Source: Prorocentrum cordatum (lineage: Eukaryota > Sar > Dinophyceae > Prorocentrales > Prorocentraceae). From it: a stretch of DNA of 64,000 nt. The DNA lies in the NCBI GenBank assembly GCA_963575745.1, contig CAUYUJ010017638.1, positions 1 to 64,000 on the forward strand, written 5' to 3'. A program made the position numbers and the translations under genes. Below, in pieces: positions 27,975 through 39,808 of the stretch. Below the pieces are notes generated by a model. That model was given only the letters and a program-made list of their open reading frames with translations. It was not told the DNA's origin and did not search any database. How positions within the stretch are numbered: position 1 is the stretch's first letter; the number at the start of each line of letters is the position of its first letter.

Positions 27975-29192
27975 GTAACTCGTAGAGCTTCCCTCAGCAA
28001 GTTAATGCTGGAAGCTTAAGAGTAATTCTGGGGCGCTGGGAGCTAGTGGGCAAGAAAAATCTCGACGGACCTTTTGGTGACTTTTGGTCGGTTGAAAATT
28101 TTGTTCTCGGAATTTGAACATTCGTTAGAGCTCTAGTATTTTTCCCGTGATATTCGATCTTATTCCCGCTCGCCATCTTGATCTCAGCTCGATCGGGTAC
28201 CTTTTACTCTCAAAAAGCACGCGGGCGGGATCGGCCGTTTCGAGTCATCTTGATACGCGCTGTCGGTATATTGAACTTAACTCGAGCTTTAGAACAGCTA
28301 CAGAGCTGGCATGCACATCTCATCGATTCAGAATGATCAGGCGCGTTCGCCTGTTGAGCCCAGAGGTCTGAACTCGACCTGCTAGCCGAGCTAGGTCCGC
28401 AAACCTATTCGTATTATTCGAGTGATCTTGACAGGTACTTTTGCTTTTTTGTACTTAACTCGAGCTATAGGACAGCTACAGAGCTGATACTTACAGAAAC
28501 CGATTCAGAATCATCAGTGGCGTTTGTCTGTTGACCAGAGCTCTGAACTCGGTTTGCTACCCGATCCAGAAACCGATTCAGAATCCAGATCGTATTATTC
28601 GAGTCATCTTGAGAGGTGCTGTCAGTTTTCTGCACTTAACTCGCGCTGTGGAGGCTACAGTGCTGGTGGTGACAGCAATCGATTTGAAGACATCAGACGC
28701 GTCCGCCTGTGCAATCCAGAGCTCGGAACTCGGTCTGCTGCCCGAACTCAGTCTGCGAAACTGTTCGTACTGTTCGAGTCCTGCTGAAAGGTGCTGTTGG
28801 CTTTCTGCACTTAACTCGGGCTGTAGAGGGGCTGCAGGGCTGGTAATCACAGGAATCGATTTGTAGACATCAGACGCGTCCGCCTGTCGCATTAAGAGGT
28901 CTGAACTCGGTCTGATACTCGAGCTGTTTGCCAAACTATTCGTATTGTGCGAGTCATCTTGAGAGGTGCTGTCGATTAACGCACGTAATTGGGGCTGTAG
29001 GAGGGCTGCAGAGCTCGTACGGAGAATCGAGAAGCATCGGGGGGCGTTCTGCTGTTGCATCGAGAGGTCTGAAATCGCTTGGGCTGAAAAACTATACGTT
29101 CTCTGCAATTTATTTTGACATTACATATTGTCAGGAAGCTCTACGAGTCCCCCGGCGGTAAGAAAGGTTGACGGTTTACCGCCGGCGCCCAG
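27975..29192 (+). repeat. D + S element, unit 1 of the head-to-tail array
   Basis: Complete layout: D module (AACTCGTAGAGCTTCC), leader, five to six monomers, trailer, GGAAGCTCTACGAGT, hairpin A, CGCCCAG. The 15-base D start is the exact inverse of the 15 bases before the hairpin. Confidence 0.85.
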
Positions 29193-30138
29193 TTATTGCT
29201 GGAAGCTTAAGAGTAATTCCGGGGCACTGGAGAGCTAGTTGGCAAGAAAAATCTCGACGGACCTTTTGATGACTTTTGGTCGGTTGAAAATTTTGTTCTC
29301 AAAATTTGAACATTCGTTAGAGCGCTAGTATTTTCAGCCAAAAAGCACACGGGCGGGATCGGCCGTTTCAGGTCATCTTGTCACGCGGTGACGGTTGTCT
29401 CAAGATAACTCGAGCTTCAGGACAGCTTCAGAGCTGGTAAGCACAGCTAATCGATTCAGAATGATCAGGCGCGTTCGCCTGTTGAACCCAGAGGTCTGAA
29501 CTCGACCTGCTAGCCGAGCTAGGTCCGCAAACCTGTTCGTATTATTCGAGTTATCTTGACAGACGCTCTCGTTCATCTGTACTTAACTCGAGCTACAGGA
29601 CAGCTACAGAGCTGATACGTACATAATCTGATTCAGAATCATCAGTGGCCGTTGTCTGTTGAATCCAGAGCTCTGAACTCGGTCTGCTGCCCGATCTAGA
29701 ATCGCGAAACTATTCGTATTGTTCGAGTCATCTTGAGAGATGCTGTCGGTTCTCTGCACTTAACTCGGGCTGTAGCGGGGCTGCATGGCTGGTAATCACT
29801 GGAATCGATTCGGAGATATCAGGCGCGTCCGCCTTCCGAATCCAGAGCTCCGAACTCTGTCTGCTGCCCGAACTAGGTCCGCGAAACTATTCGTATTGTT
29901 CGAGTCATCCTGAGAGATGCTGTCCGTTTCCTGCACTTAACTCGGGCTGTAGGGGGGCTGCTTGTGCAGAAGACAATCCAAAAGCATCGGGGGCGTTCGG
30001 CTGTTGCATCCGAGAGGTCTGAAATTGCTTGGGCTGAAAAAAATTTTTCTGTGTAATTTTTTTCGACATTATATTGTCAGGAAGCTCTACGAGTCCCCCG
30101 GCGGTAAGAAAGGTTGACGGCTTACCGCCGGCGCCCAG
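29193..30138 (+). repeat. S array unit 2
   Basis: Begins inside a D module (TTATTGCTGGAAGCTTAAGA), has four monomers and ends with hairpin A whose right arm reads GCTTACCGCC. Confidence 0.85.
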
Positions 30139-31355
30139 TAACTCGTAGAGCTTCCCTTAGCAAGTTATTGCTGGAAGCTTAAGAGTAATTCCGGCGCGCT
30201 GGAGAGCTAGTTGGCAAGGAAAATCTCGACGGACCTTTTGCTGACTTTTGGTCGGTTAAAAATTTTGTTCTCGAAATTCAGCAATTCGTTTGAGCTCTAG
30301 TATTTTTTCCCGTGATATTCGATCTTACTCCCGCTCGCCATCTTGATCTCAGCTCGATCGGGTACCTTTTACTGCCAAAAAGCACACGGGCGGGATCGGT
30401 CGTTTCGAGTCATCTTGTCACGCGGTGTCGGTTTTCTCAAGATAACTCGAGCTTCAGGACAGCTAAAGAGCTGGTAAGCACAGCTAATCGATTCAGAATG
30501 ATCAGGCGCGTTCGCCTGTTGAAGCGAGAGGTCTGAATTCGCTCTGCTAGCCGAGCTAGGTGCGCAAACCTATTCGTATTATTCGAGTCATCTTGACAGG
30601 CGATCTCGGTTTTCTGTACTTAACTCGAGCTACAGGACAGCTAAAGAGCTGATACGTACAGAATCTGATTTAGAATCATCAGTGGCCGTTGTCTGTTGAA
30701 TCCAGAGCTCTGAACTCGGTCTGCTGCCCGATCTAGAATCGCGAAACTATTCGTATTGTTCGAGTCGCTTGCGAGATGCTGTCGGTTCTCTGCACTTAAC
30801 TCGGGCTGTAGGGGGGCTGCATGGCTGGTAATCACTGGAATCGATTCGGAGACATCAGGCGCGTTCGCCTGCGGAATCCAGAGCTCCGAACTCGTCTGTT
30901 GCCCGAACTAGGTCCGCGAAACTATTCGTATTGTTCGAGTCATCCTGAGAGGTGCTGTCGGTTTCCTGCACTTAACTCGGCTGCAGGGGGGGGCTGCAGG
31001 GCTGGTAATCACAGGGATCGATTCAGAGACATCAGACGCGTCCGCCTGTCGCATGCAGAGGTCTGAACTCGGTCTGATACTCGAACTAGGTTTGCCAAAC
31101 TATTCGTATTGTTCGAGTCATCTTGAGAGGTGCTGTCGATTTTCGCACGTAACTCGGGCTGTAGGAGAGCTACAGAGCTCGTACAGAAGACAATCTAGAA
31201 GCATCGGGGGCGTTCGGCTGTTGCATCCGAGAGATTTGAAATTGCTTGGGCTGAAAAACTATTTTATCTGTGTAATTTCTTTCGACATTATGTTGTCAGG
31301 AAGCTCTACGAGTCCCCCGGCGGTAACAAAGGTTGACGGTTTACCGCCGGCGCCC
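30139..31355 (+). repeat. S array unit 3
   Basis: Full D start, leader and five to six monomers. The terminus is altered to CGCCCA directly followed by the next AACTCG, one base short of the usual CCCAG|T. Confidence 0.85.
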
Positions 31356-32692
31356 ATAACTCGTAGAGCTTCCCTTAGCAAGTCATTGCTGGAAGCTTAA
31401 GAGTAATTCCGGGAAGCTAGTTGGCAAGAAAAATCTCGACGGACATTTTGATGACTTTTGGTCGATTGAAAATTCGGTTCTCGAAATTCAACAATTCGTT
31501 TGAGCTCAAGTATTTTTTCCCGTGATATTCGATCTCATTCCCGCTCGCCATCTTGATCTCAGCTCGATCGGGTACCTTTTACTGCCAAAAAGCACTGCGG
31601 CGGGATCGCCCGTTCTGGGTCAGCTTGTCACGCGGTGACGGTTTTCTCAAGATAACTCGAGCTTCAGGACAATCACAGAGCTGGTAAGTACAGCTCATCG
31701 ATTCAGAATCATCAGGCGCGTTTGCCTGTTGAACCCAGAGGTCTGAACTCGGTCTGCTAGCCGAGCTAGGTTCGCAAACCTATTCGTATTTTTCGAGTTA
31801 TCTTGAGAGACGCTCTGGGTTTTCTGTACTTAAGTCGAGCTAAAGGACAGTACAGAGCTCATACGCACAGAATCTGAATCAGAATCATCAGTGGCCCTTG
31901 CCTGTTGACTCCAGAGCTCTGAACTCGGTCTGCTGCCCGATCTAGAATCGCAACAACTATTCGCATTGTTCGAGTTACTTGGTAGCGTCCAAAACCCGGA
32001 GAGCGAAGAGAATCTCGGGGACGGGAAATCTTTTCTGGAGAGCCCTAGGAGCCCCCCGGGAGCGCGGCGGAACCGCTGCCAGAAACGCTTCCACGTTGCG
32101 ATTATCTTGAGAGATGCTGTTGGTTCTCTGCACTTAACTCGGGCTGTAGGGCAGCTGCATGGCTGGTAATCACTAGAATCGATTCGGAGACATCAGGCGC
32201 GTCCGCTTTTCGAATCCAGAGCTTCGAACTCTGTCTGCTGCCCGAACTAGGTCTGCGAAAATATTCGTATTGTTCGAGTCATCCTGACAGGTGCTGTCGG
32301 TTTCCTGCACTTAATTCGGGCTGTAGGGGGGCTGTTAGGCAATCACAGGAGTCGATTCGCAGACATCAGACGCGTCCACCTGTCGCATGCAGAGATCTGA
32401 ACTCGGTCTGAGACTCGAGCTAGGTTTGCCAAACTATTCGTATTATTCGATTCATTTTGAGAGGTGCTGTCGATTTTCGCACGTAACTCGGGCTATAGGA
32501 GAGCTACAGAGCTCGTACAGAAGAGAATACAGAAGCATCGGGGGCGTTCGGCTTTGCATCCGAGAGATTTGAAATTGCTTGGGCTGAAAAATTATTTTTT
32601 CTGTGTATTTTTTTTCTACATTCTATGTTGTTAGCAAGCTCTACGAGTCCCCCGGCGGTAACAAAGGTTGACGGTTTACCGCCGGCGCCCAG
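31356..32692 (+). repeat. S array unit 4, with a truncated inverted N
   Basis: A standard unit whose third monomer is interrupted at TTCGAGTTA (31977) by about 123 bases of inverted N (CTTGGTAGCGTCCAAAACCC). The N copy has lost its other end. The insertion position equals that of the complete inverted N at 18176. Confidence 0.8.
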
Positions 32693-33776
32693 TGCGCGTC
32701 TTCTTTGCTCTCCGGGTTCTGGACGCTACCAATGGTCGGTTGAAAATTTTGTTCTTTAAATGACTCGTAGAGCTTCCCTAAGCTAGTTGCTCGAAGCTTA
32801 AGAGTAATTCTGGCGCGCTGGAGAGCTAGTTGGCAAGAAAAATCTCGACGGAACTTTTGGTGACTTTGCTCGGTTGAAGATTATGTTCTCGAAATTCAAC
32901 AATTCGGTGGAGCTCTAGTATTTTTTCCCGTGATATTCGATCTTATTCCCGCTCGCCATCTTGATCTCAGCTTGATCGGGTGAATATTACTATCGAAAAG
33001 CACTGTGGCGGGATCGGCCGTTTTGAGTCATCTTGATACGCGTTGACGGTTTTCTGACATAACTCGAGCTTTAGGACAGCTACAGAGCTGGTAAGCACAG
33101 CTAATCGATGTAGAATGATTAGGCGCGTTTGTCTGTTGAATCCAGAGGTCTGAACTCGGTCTGTGAGCCGAGCTAAGTCCGCAAACCTATTCGTATTATT
33201 CGAGTCATCTTGCCAGAAACTCTCGGTTTTCTGTACTTAACTCGAGCTGTAGGACATCTACAGATCTGATATTCACAGAAAACAATTCAGAATCATCAGT
33301 TGCGTTTGTCTGTCGAATCCAGAGCTCTGAACTCGGTCTGCTGCCCGATCTAGAATCGCGAAACTATTCGTATTGGTCGAGTGATCTTGAGAAGTGCTCT
33401 CGGTTTTCTTCACTCAACTCGCGCTGAGGGGGCTACAGTGCTGGTGGTCACAGGAATCGATTTGAAGACATCAGACGCGTCCGCCTGTCGAATCCAGTGC
33501 TCGGAACTCGGTCTGCTGCCCAAATTAGGTCTGCGAAACTATTGTATTGTTCCAGCCATCCTGAGAGGTGCTGTCGGTTTTCTGCATCTAACTCGGGCTG
33601 TAGGGGGGCTGCAGGGCTGGTAATGACAGGAGTCGATTCGCAGACATCAGACGCGTCCGCCTGTCGCATTCAGAGGTCAAAAAATATTCACTATGAGTCG
33701 GAATGTTGGTAGGTGCTGTCGATTTTCTCAACTTAAGTCGAGTTAGGAAGCTCTACGAGCTCTACGAGTCTCCCGG
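32693..33776 (+). repeat. S array unit 5, holding a retroelement insertion
   Basis: An N 3' scrap (GCTCTCCGGGTTCTGGACGC) precedes the leader and a D module, then five monomers. It reaches CTACGAGTCTCCCGG at 33776, where element copy 2 begins. CTCTACGAG is duplicated just before the junction. Confidence 0.8.
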
Positions 33777-34071
33777 CTCAAGAAATCTCGGCTCAAGGCG
33801 CTTGACATTTGATCCCCTCTGCCTGGGTAACCTCCAGTGGGATCGAGTGCGCGTCAGGGGGTCACACGTTTGTCGCCTAGAGTGATATTGCACTGCCATT
33901 CATTTGACACGTTTGATCGCCTTGAGTGGTCTTCAATTGATTTGTTTCACACGTTTGTCGCCTAGAGTGATATTGCGCTGCCATTCACTTGACACGTTTG
34001 ATCGCCTTGAGTTGTCTTCAATTGATTTGTTTTGCTGGGTGCTTCCGAGGCAGTCTCTGCAATCTTTCGTT

Positions 34072-35067
34072 ATGCCACACGTACGGAGTGCAAGTGCTCG
34101 CATTCTGCGTCGGGCGCTGGCTGTTCAAAACGGATACTGTGTGCATTTACCTATTCGTTTGCCTCTGTATGGTTTGGTGCCACCCACGTGTCTCCCACCA
34201 CCAGGGCTAGAGCGGGCGACTGCCGATTTGGTTCTAGATTATCTCATGTTGCGCGATCCACCTGTTGTTAAACGCAGTTTGGAGGAGGAGGAGGAGGCTG
34301 ACATTAAGACTGTTTCGGAGAATCTTTCTTGCCGTATGCAGGCTTCTGAATCGCTGGTTTATGTAGATATTGGAGTGCAGGCTTCTGAATTGCTGGTTGA
34401 TGCTGGAGTGCAGACGATTGATGTTGCGGACTTTCATTGTGAAGTCGGCTGTCAGACAGATAGTGTCGTTGGGATGGAGGGAGGAGCTTCAGGAGTTCTT
34501 CTTGGGAAAGTGACCGTGGCGGTGGAGGAGGAGCTGGAGGCACCCTCGAGTGCGGAGTCTTCTCCGAACGTGCAGTATGATTCTGATAGCCGCGCCTTGT
34601 CAGGAGCGTCCCAGGGGTGTCTGAATCGCCCCGTCACGCTCAATGAGGTATCGAAGGAGTCGCGCCAGAGGACTCGAGGGAGAGATCGTGACAAGGTCAA
34701 GGGGACATCGACGTGCTCTCAGGCCACCATTGCCGATGTCAAAGCGTGGATTGACGCTGTTGCCAGCATCAACGAGTTGAATGCGATCCAGTATTTAAAG
34801 AACGGAATGGATTTGTTTGATAAGCTGGTGACAGAACGTGGGTTCCCTACAAAGAAGGCCCAAAAAGATTATGCTCGGAAACTGTATGAGATGCTCCAGA
34901 ATGTGCAAGCGACGCTGGAGGATCTTCTAGGATTCTTCGAGGTGCACAGGTTCTTGACAGGACAAATGAACCGCGCCGAGATGGCCAAGTTTCTTGAGGT
35001 TTCCAAATGCAGCGATTACCGAATAATATTCTTCGGACGCCCGAGGAGTTTCGACAAGTTGGGATGA
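34072..35067 (+). CDS. Uncharacterised 331-residue protein of the non-autonomous element, copy 2
   Basis: Same protein as at 22980-23975, same length, same ATG. Here the frame is also open upstream to 33904 through the 85-bp duplication, but that extension is frameshifted in copy 1 and I regard it as untranslated. By eye, all amino-acid differences between copies fall in the first 200 or so residues (for example M/L, H/Y, S/L, V/A, R/G, R/C). The C-terminal 130 residues differ only by silent changes. The GVQ motifs are kept (GVQAS, GVQTID, GCQTDS). Confidence 0.7.
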   Translation: MPHVRSASARILRRALAVQNGYCVHLPIRLPLYGLVPPTCLPPPGLERATADLVLDYLMLRDPPVVKRSLEEEEEADIKTVSENLSCRMQASESLVYVDIGVQASELLVDAGVQTIDVADFHCEVGCQTDSVVGMEGGASGVLLGKVTVAVEEELEAPSSAESSPNVQYDSDSRALSGASQGCLNRPVTLNEVSKESRQRTRGRDRDKVKGTSTCSQATIADVKAWIDAVASINELNAIQYLKNGMDLFDKLVTERGFPTKKAQKDYARKLYEMLQNVQATLEDLLGFFEVHRFLTGQMNRAEMAKFLEVSKCSDYRIIFFGRPRSFDKLG

Positions 35068-35445
35068 AGCTATTCGTGCGCACTTGTATGCAACTTTCGG
35101 TTTAGAACAGCGAAGGCTGTAATGCTTGTATCTCACCTGTTCTTGTCTTCCTCACTTTATCTCTCTGTTTGACCTCTCGCAGGAGCCATGATGGCTCTAC
35201 GGCCCGCTGTGGGCCCCACTAAGCGCTTCAGGTGTGTAAAGGGCAGGAGCCCCTCATATTCTTCAGGTGACGTTCTTCCACGGGTTGTTTCCCCGTCTAA
35301 TTCGTTGATTACTTCACATGTGACGTCGAGCATACGCCTCTTGTCATACGGCGGGTTGAACATGCGTATTTCGGACTGGTTTGATGTGAATAAGAGTTTG
35401 TGCTCACTCACGCCTTGCCTGTTTGGATACGTCCGCTCCTTGCTC

Positions 35446-35473
35446 CGACTAGGCTGGAAAGCCTGCACAGTCG
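35446..35473 (+). other. 3' stem-loop of the non-autonomous element, copy 2
   Basis: Identical in sequence to the stem-loop at 24355-24382, 15 bases before the terminal A run. Confidence 0.85.
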
Positions 35474-35488
35474 ACCGCAAAGTCCGCA

Positions 35489-36585
35489 AAAAACCAAGGT
35501 TGACGGTTTACCGCCTGCGCCCAGTTCAATAATTCGTTTGAGCTCTAGTATTTTTTCCCGTGATATTTGATCTTATTCCCGATCGCCATCTTGATCTCAG
35601 CTCGATTGGGTAGCTTTTACTGCCAAAAAAGCACACGGGCGGGATCGGCCGTTTCGAGTCATCTTGATACGCGATGACGGTTTTCTCAAGATAACTCGAG
35701 CTTCAGGACAGCTACAGAGCTGGTTAACACAGCTAATCGATTTTGGATAATCAGACGCGTTCGCCTGTTCAAGCCAGAGGTCTGAACTCGGTCTGCTAGC
35801 CGAGCTAGGTCCGCAAACCTATTCGTACTATTCGAGTCATATTGACAGAGGCTCTCGGTTTTCTGTACTGAACTCGAGCTACAGGACAGCTACAGAGCTG
35901 ACACGTACAGAATCCGATTCAGAATCATCAGTGGCCGTTGTCTGTTGAATCCAGAGCTCTGAACTCGGTCTGCTGTCCGATCTAGAATTGCGAAACTATT
36001 CGTATTGTTCGAGTCATCTTGAGAGATGCTGTCGGTTCTCTGCACTTAACTCGGGCTGTAGGAAGGCTGCATGGCTGGTAATCACTGGAATCGATTCGGA
36101 GACATCAGGCGCGTCTGCCTGTCGAATCCAGAGCTCTGAACTCTGCCTGCTGCCCGAACTAGGTCCGCGAAACTATTCGTATTGTTCGAGTCATCCTGAG
36201 AGGTGCTGTGGGTTTTCTGCGCTTAGGGGGGCTGCAGGGCTGGTAATCACAGGAACCGATTCAGAGACATCAGACGTGTATGCAGAGGTCTGAACTCGGT
36301 CTGATACTCGAGCTAGATTTGCCAAACTATTAGTATTGTTCGAGTCATCTTGAGAGGTGCTGTCGATTTACGCACGTAACTCGGGCTGTAGGAGAGCTAC
36401 AGAGCTCGTACAGAAGACAATTCAGAAGCATCGGGAGCGTTCGGCTGCTGCATCCGAGAGGTCTGAAATTGCTTGGGCTGAAAAACTATTTGTTCCATGT
36501 AATTTTTTCAACATTACATATTGTCAGGAAGCTCTACGAGTCCCCCGGCGGTAACAAAGGTTGACGGTTTACCGCCGGCGCCCAG
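35489..36585 (+). repeat. S hairpin remainder and S array unit 6
   Basis: CCAAGGTTGACGGTTTACCG, then CCTGCGCCCAG closes unit 5 at 35524. Unit 6 starts in the late leader and ends with hairpin A at 36585. Confidence 0.85.
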
Positions 36586-37901
36586 TTGGCAAGCAAAATC
36601 TCGACGGACCTTTTGCTGACTTTGGGTCGGTTGAAAATTTTGTTCTCGAAATTCAACAATTCGTTTGAGCTCTAGTATTTTTCCCGCTCGATCTTATTCC
36701 CGCTCGCCATCTTAATCTCAGCTCGATTGGGTAAATATTTCTGCAAAAAAGCATCGCGGCGGGATTGGCTGTTTCGAGTCATCTTGATACGCGATGACGG
36801 TTTTCTGAACATAACTCGAACTTTAGGACAGCTACAGAGCTGGTAAGCACAGCTAATCGATTCAGAATGATCAGGCGCGTTCGCCTGTTGAATCCAGAGG
36901 TCTGAACTCTGTCTGCTAGCCGCGGCCGCGCTAGGTCCGCAAACCTATTCGTATTATTCGAGTTATCCTGACAGACGCTCTCGGTTTTCTGTACTTAACT
37001 CGAGCTGTAGGGCAGCTATAGAGCTCATTCTCACAGAAATCGATTGCGAATCATCAGGCGCGTTCGTCTGTTCCATCCAGAGGTCTGAACTCGGTCTGCT
37101 GCCCGAGCTAGGTTCGCGAACCTATTCGTAGTTCGAGTCATCTTGAGAGATGCTGTCCGTTTTCTGCACTTAGCTCGGGCTGTAGGGGGGGTACAGGGCT
37201 CGTACTAACAGGAATCGATTCGGAGACATCAGGCGCGTCCGCCTGCCCAATCCAGAGCTCAGAACTCGGTGTGCTGCCCGAGCTGGGTCCGCAAACTATT
37301 CGTATTCGAGTCCTCTTGAGAGGTGCTGTCTGTTTTCTGCACTTAACTCGAGCTGTAAGTGAGCTGCAAGGCTGTTAATCACTGGAATCGATTCGCAGTG
37401 ATCCATCGCGTCCGGCTGTCGCATTGAGAGCTCTGAACTCGGTCTGCTGCCCGAGCTAGGTCCGCGAAACTATTCGTATTGTTCGAGTCATCTTCATGCA
37501 GTCGATTTCTGCGCTTAACTCGGGGTGTAAGGGGTCTGCAGGGCTGTTGATCACAGAAATCGATTCGGAGACATCAGGCGCGTCCTCCTGTTGCACTCAG
37601 AGGTCTGAACTCGGTCTGATACTCGAGCTAGATTCGCGAAACTATTCGTATTGTTCGAGTAATCTTGGGAGGTGTTGCCGATTTTCGCACGTAACTCGGG
37701 CTGTAGCAGAGCTACGGAGCTCGTGCGCACAGAAAACGATCCAGAATAAGGAGCGTTCGGCTGTTGCATCGAGAGGTTTGACATCGCTTGGGCTGAAAGA
37801 CTATTTGTTCTCTGTATTTTTTTTCGACATTCTATGTTGTCAGGAAGCTCTACGAGTCTCCCGGCGGTAACCAAGGTTGACGGTTTACCGCCGGCGCCCA
37901 G
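36586..37901 (+). repeat. S array unit 7
   Basis: Leader, about seven monomers, trailer and hairpin A. One monomer has CTAGCCGCGGCCGCGCTAGG in place of CTAGCCGAGCTAGG, creating a NotI-like GCGGCCGC. Confidence 0.85.
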
Positions 37902-38246
37902 TTGGTCGACCCGGCCAGAAAAGAAGATGTGATAACTCTGGGTCGGTTTTGCGAAACTTTGAAAGATATTTGACAATTTATTTTGAGATAGCAGATTTTT
38001 ACTCCGAGCATTAGTATCTAAACTTCCTTCTGCGAGCAGCTCAGCTGTCTGGAGGAAGTTTTCATATCTTTTTCATTTGGAGGAACCAACAGCATGTTGA
38101 TACCAAAAAATAGGAATTCGGTGTTTTTTTTTTTTTAGAAATGCTCTGAGAAGCCGTCTGCTTTACATCTGAGCACTCTTACGCGTGCAAGAAGCTCTAC
38201 GAGGTTCCCGGCGGTGACCAGGTTGACGGTTCACCGCCGGCGCCAG
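37902..38246 (+). repeat. U1 element with hairpin B
   Basis: TTGGTCGACCCGGCCAGAAA to GGCGCCAG|T, with a poly-T run of 12 in the body (about 38126-38137). Confidence 0.85.
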
Positions 38247-39527
38247 TTTGCGACGCTACCAAGTTGGTCGACCCGACCAGAAAAGAATATGTGATAACTT
38301 TCGGTCGCTTTTGCGAAATAACTCGTAGAGCTTCCCTTAGCAAGGTATTGCTGGACGCTTAAGAGTAATTCCGGGGCGCTGGAGAGCTAGTCGGCAAGAA
38401 AATTCTCGACAGACCTTTTGGTGACTTTTGGTCGGTTGAAAATTTTGTTCTCGAAATTCAACCATTCGTTAGAGCTCTAGCATTTTTTCCCGATATTCGA
38501 TCTTATTCCCGCTCGCCATCTTGATCTCAGCTCGATCGGGTACCTTTCACTGCCAAAAAGCACTCCGGCGGGATCGGCCGTTTCGAGTCATCTTGATACG
38601 TGGTGACGGTTTTCTCAAGATAACTCGAGCTTCAGGACAGCTACAGAGCTGATAGGCACAGCTAATCGATTGAGAATGATCAGGCGCGTTCGCCTGTTGA
38701 GCCCAGAGGTCTGGAATCGGTCTGCTAGCCGAGCTAGGTCCGTAAACCTATTCGTATTATTCGAGTCATCTTGGCAGACGCTCTCAGTTTTCTGTACTTA
38801 ACTAGAGCTACAGGACAGCTACAGCGCTGATACGTACAAATCTGATTCACAATCATCAGTGGCCGTTGTCTGTTGAATCCAGAGCTCTGAACTCGGTCTG
38901 CTGCCCGATCTAAAATCGCGAAACTATTCGTATTGTTCGAGTCATCTTGAGAGATGCTGTCGGTTCTCTGCACTTAACTCGGGCTGTAGGGGGGCTGCAT
39001 GGCTGGTAATCACTGGAATCGATTCGGAGACATCAGGCGCGTCCGCCTTTCGAATCCAGAGCTCCGAACTCTGTCTGCTGCCCAAACTAGGTCCGCGAAA
39101 CTATTCGTATTGTTCGGGTCATCCTGAGAGGTGCTATTGGTTTCCTGCACTTAACTCGGGCTGTAGGGGGCTGCAGGGCTGGTAATTACAGGAATCGATT
39201 CGGAGACATCAGACGCGTCCACCTGTCGCATGCAGAGGTCTGAACTCGGCCTGATACTCCAGCTGGGTTTGCCAAACTATTCGTTTTGGTCGAGTCATCT
39301 TGAGAGGTGCTGTCGATTTACGCACGTAACTCGGGCGGTAGGAAAGCTACACAGCTCGTACAGAAGAGACTCGAGAAGCATCGGGAGCGTTCGGCTGTTG
39401 CATCCGAGAGGTCTGAAATTTCTTGGGCTGAAAACATATTTTTCTGTTTTTTTCGACATTATATGTTGTCAGGAAGCTCTACGAGTCCCCCGGCGGTAAC
39501 AAAGGTTGACGGTTTACCGCCGCCCAG
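38247..39527 (+). repeat. N and U1 scraps, then D + S array unit
   Basis: TTGCGACGCTACCAAG|TTGGTCGACC joins an N 3' end to a U1 start. A D + S unit follows from about 38320 with six monomers. Its hairpin A right arm is shortened (TTTACCGCCGCCCAG). Confidence 0.8.
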
Positions 39528-39808
39528 TTTCAAAAGATATTTGACAATTCATTTTGAGAAAGCAGATTTTTACTGCGAGCATTAGTATCTAACTCTCTTC
39601 TGCGAGCAGCTCAGCTCGTTCGAGAAAGTTTTACTATCCAAACATTTGAAGGAACCGACATCACGTTGACACCGAGAAATAGAAATGTGGCGTCTTGTAG
39701 AAATGGTCCGAAAAGCTGTCCGCTTTAAATCTGAGCACTCTAACGCGTGCAAGGAGCTCTACGAGGTTCCCGGCGGTGACCAGGTTGACGGTTCACCGCC
39801 GGCGCCAG
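39528..39808 (+). repeat. U1 element, 5'-truncated, hairpin B
   Basis: Starts inside the U1 body (TTTCAAAAGATATTTGAC) and ends with an intact hairpin B and GGCGCCAG|T. Confidence 0.8.

Larger units (their letters stand above)
33777..35488 (+). mobile_element. Non-autonomous LINE-A-type element, copy 2
   Basis: Same boundaries and target as copy 1: CTCAAGAAATCTCGGCTC at the 5' end, GACCGCAAAGTCCGCAAAAA at the 3' end, followed by CCAAGGTTGACGG of the S hairpin. The insertion lies in a different S copy from copy 1, with different flanking monomers, so it is a separate event or a transfer by larger recombination. A downstream frame (MMALRPAVGPTKRF, from 35188) exists in both copies. The few differences I can see there change amino acids and the frame reads through the 3' tail into host repeat, so I do not call it. 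Confidence 0.85.
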
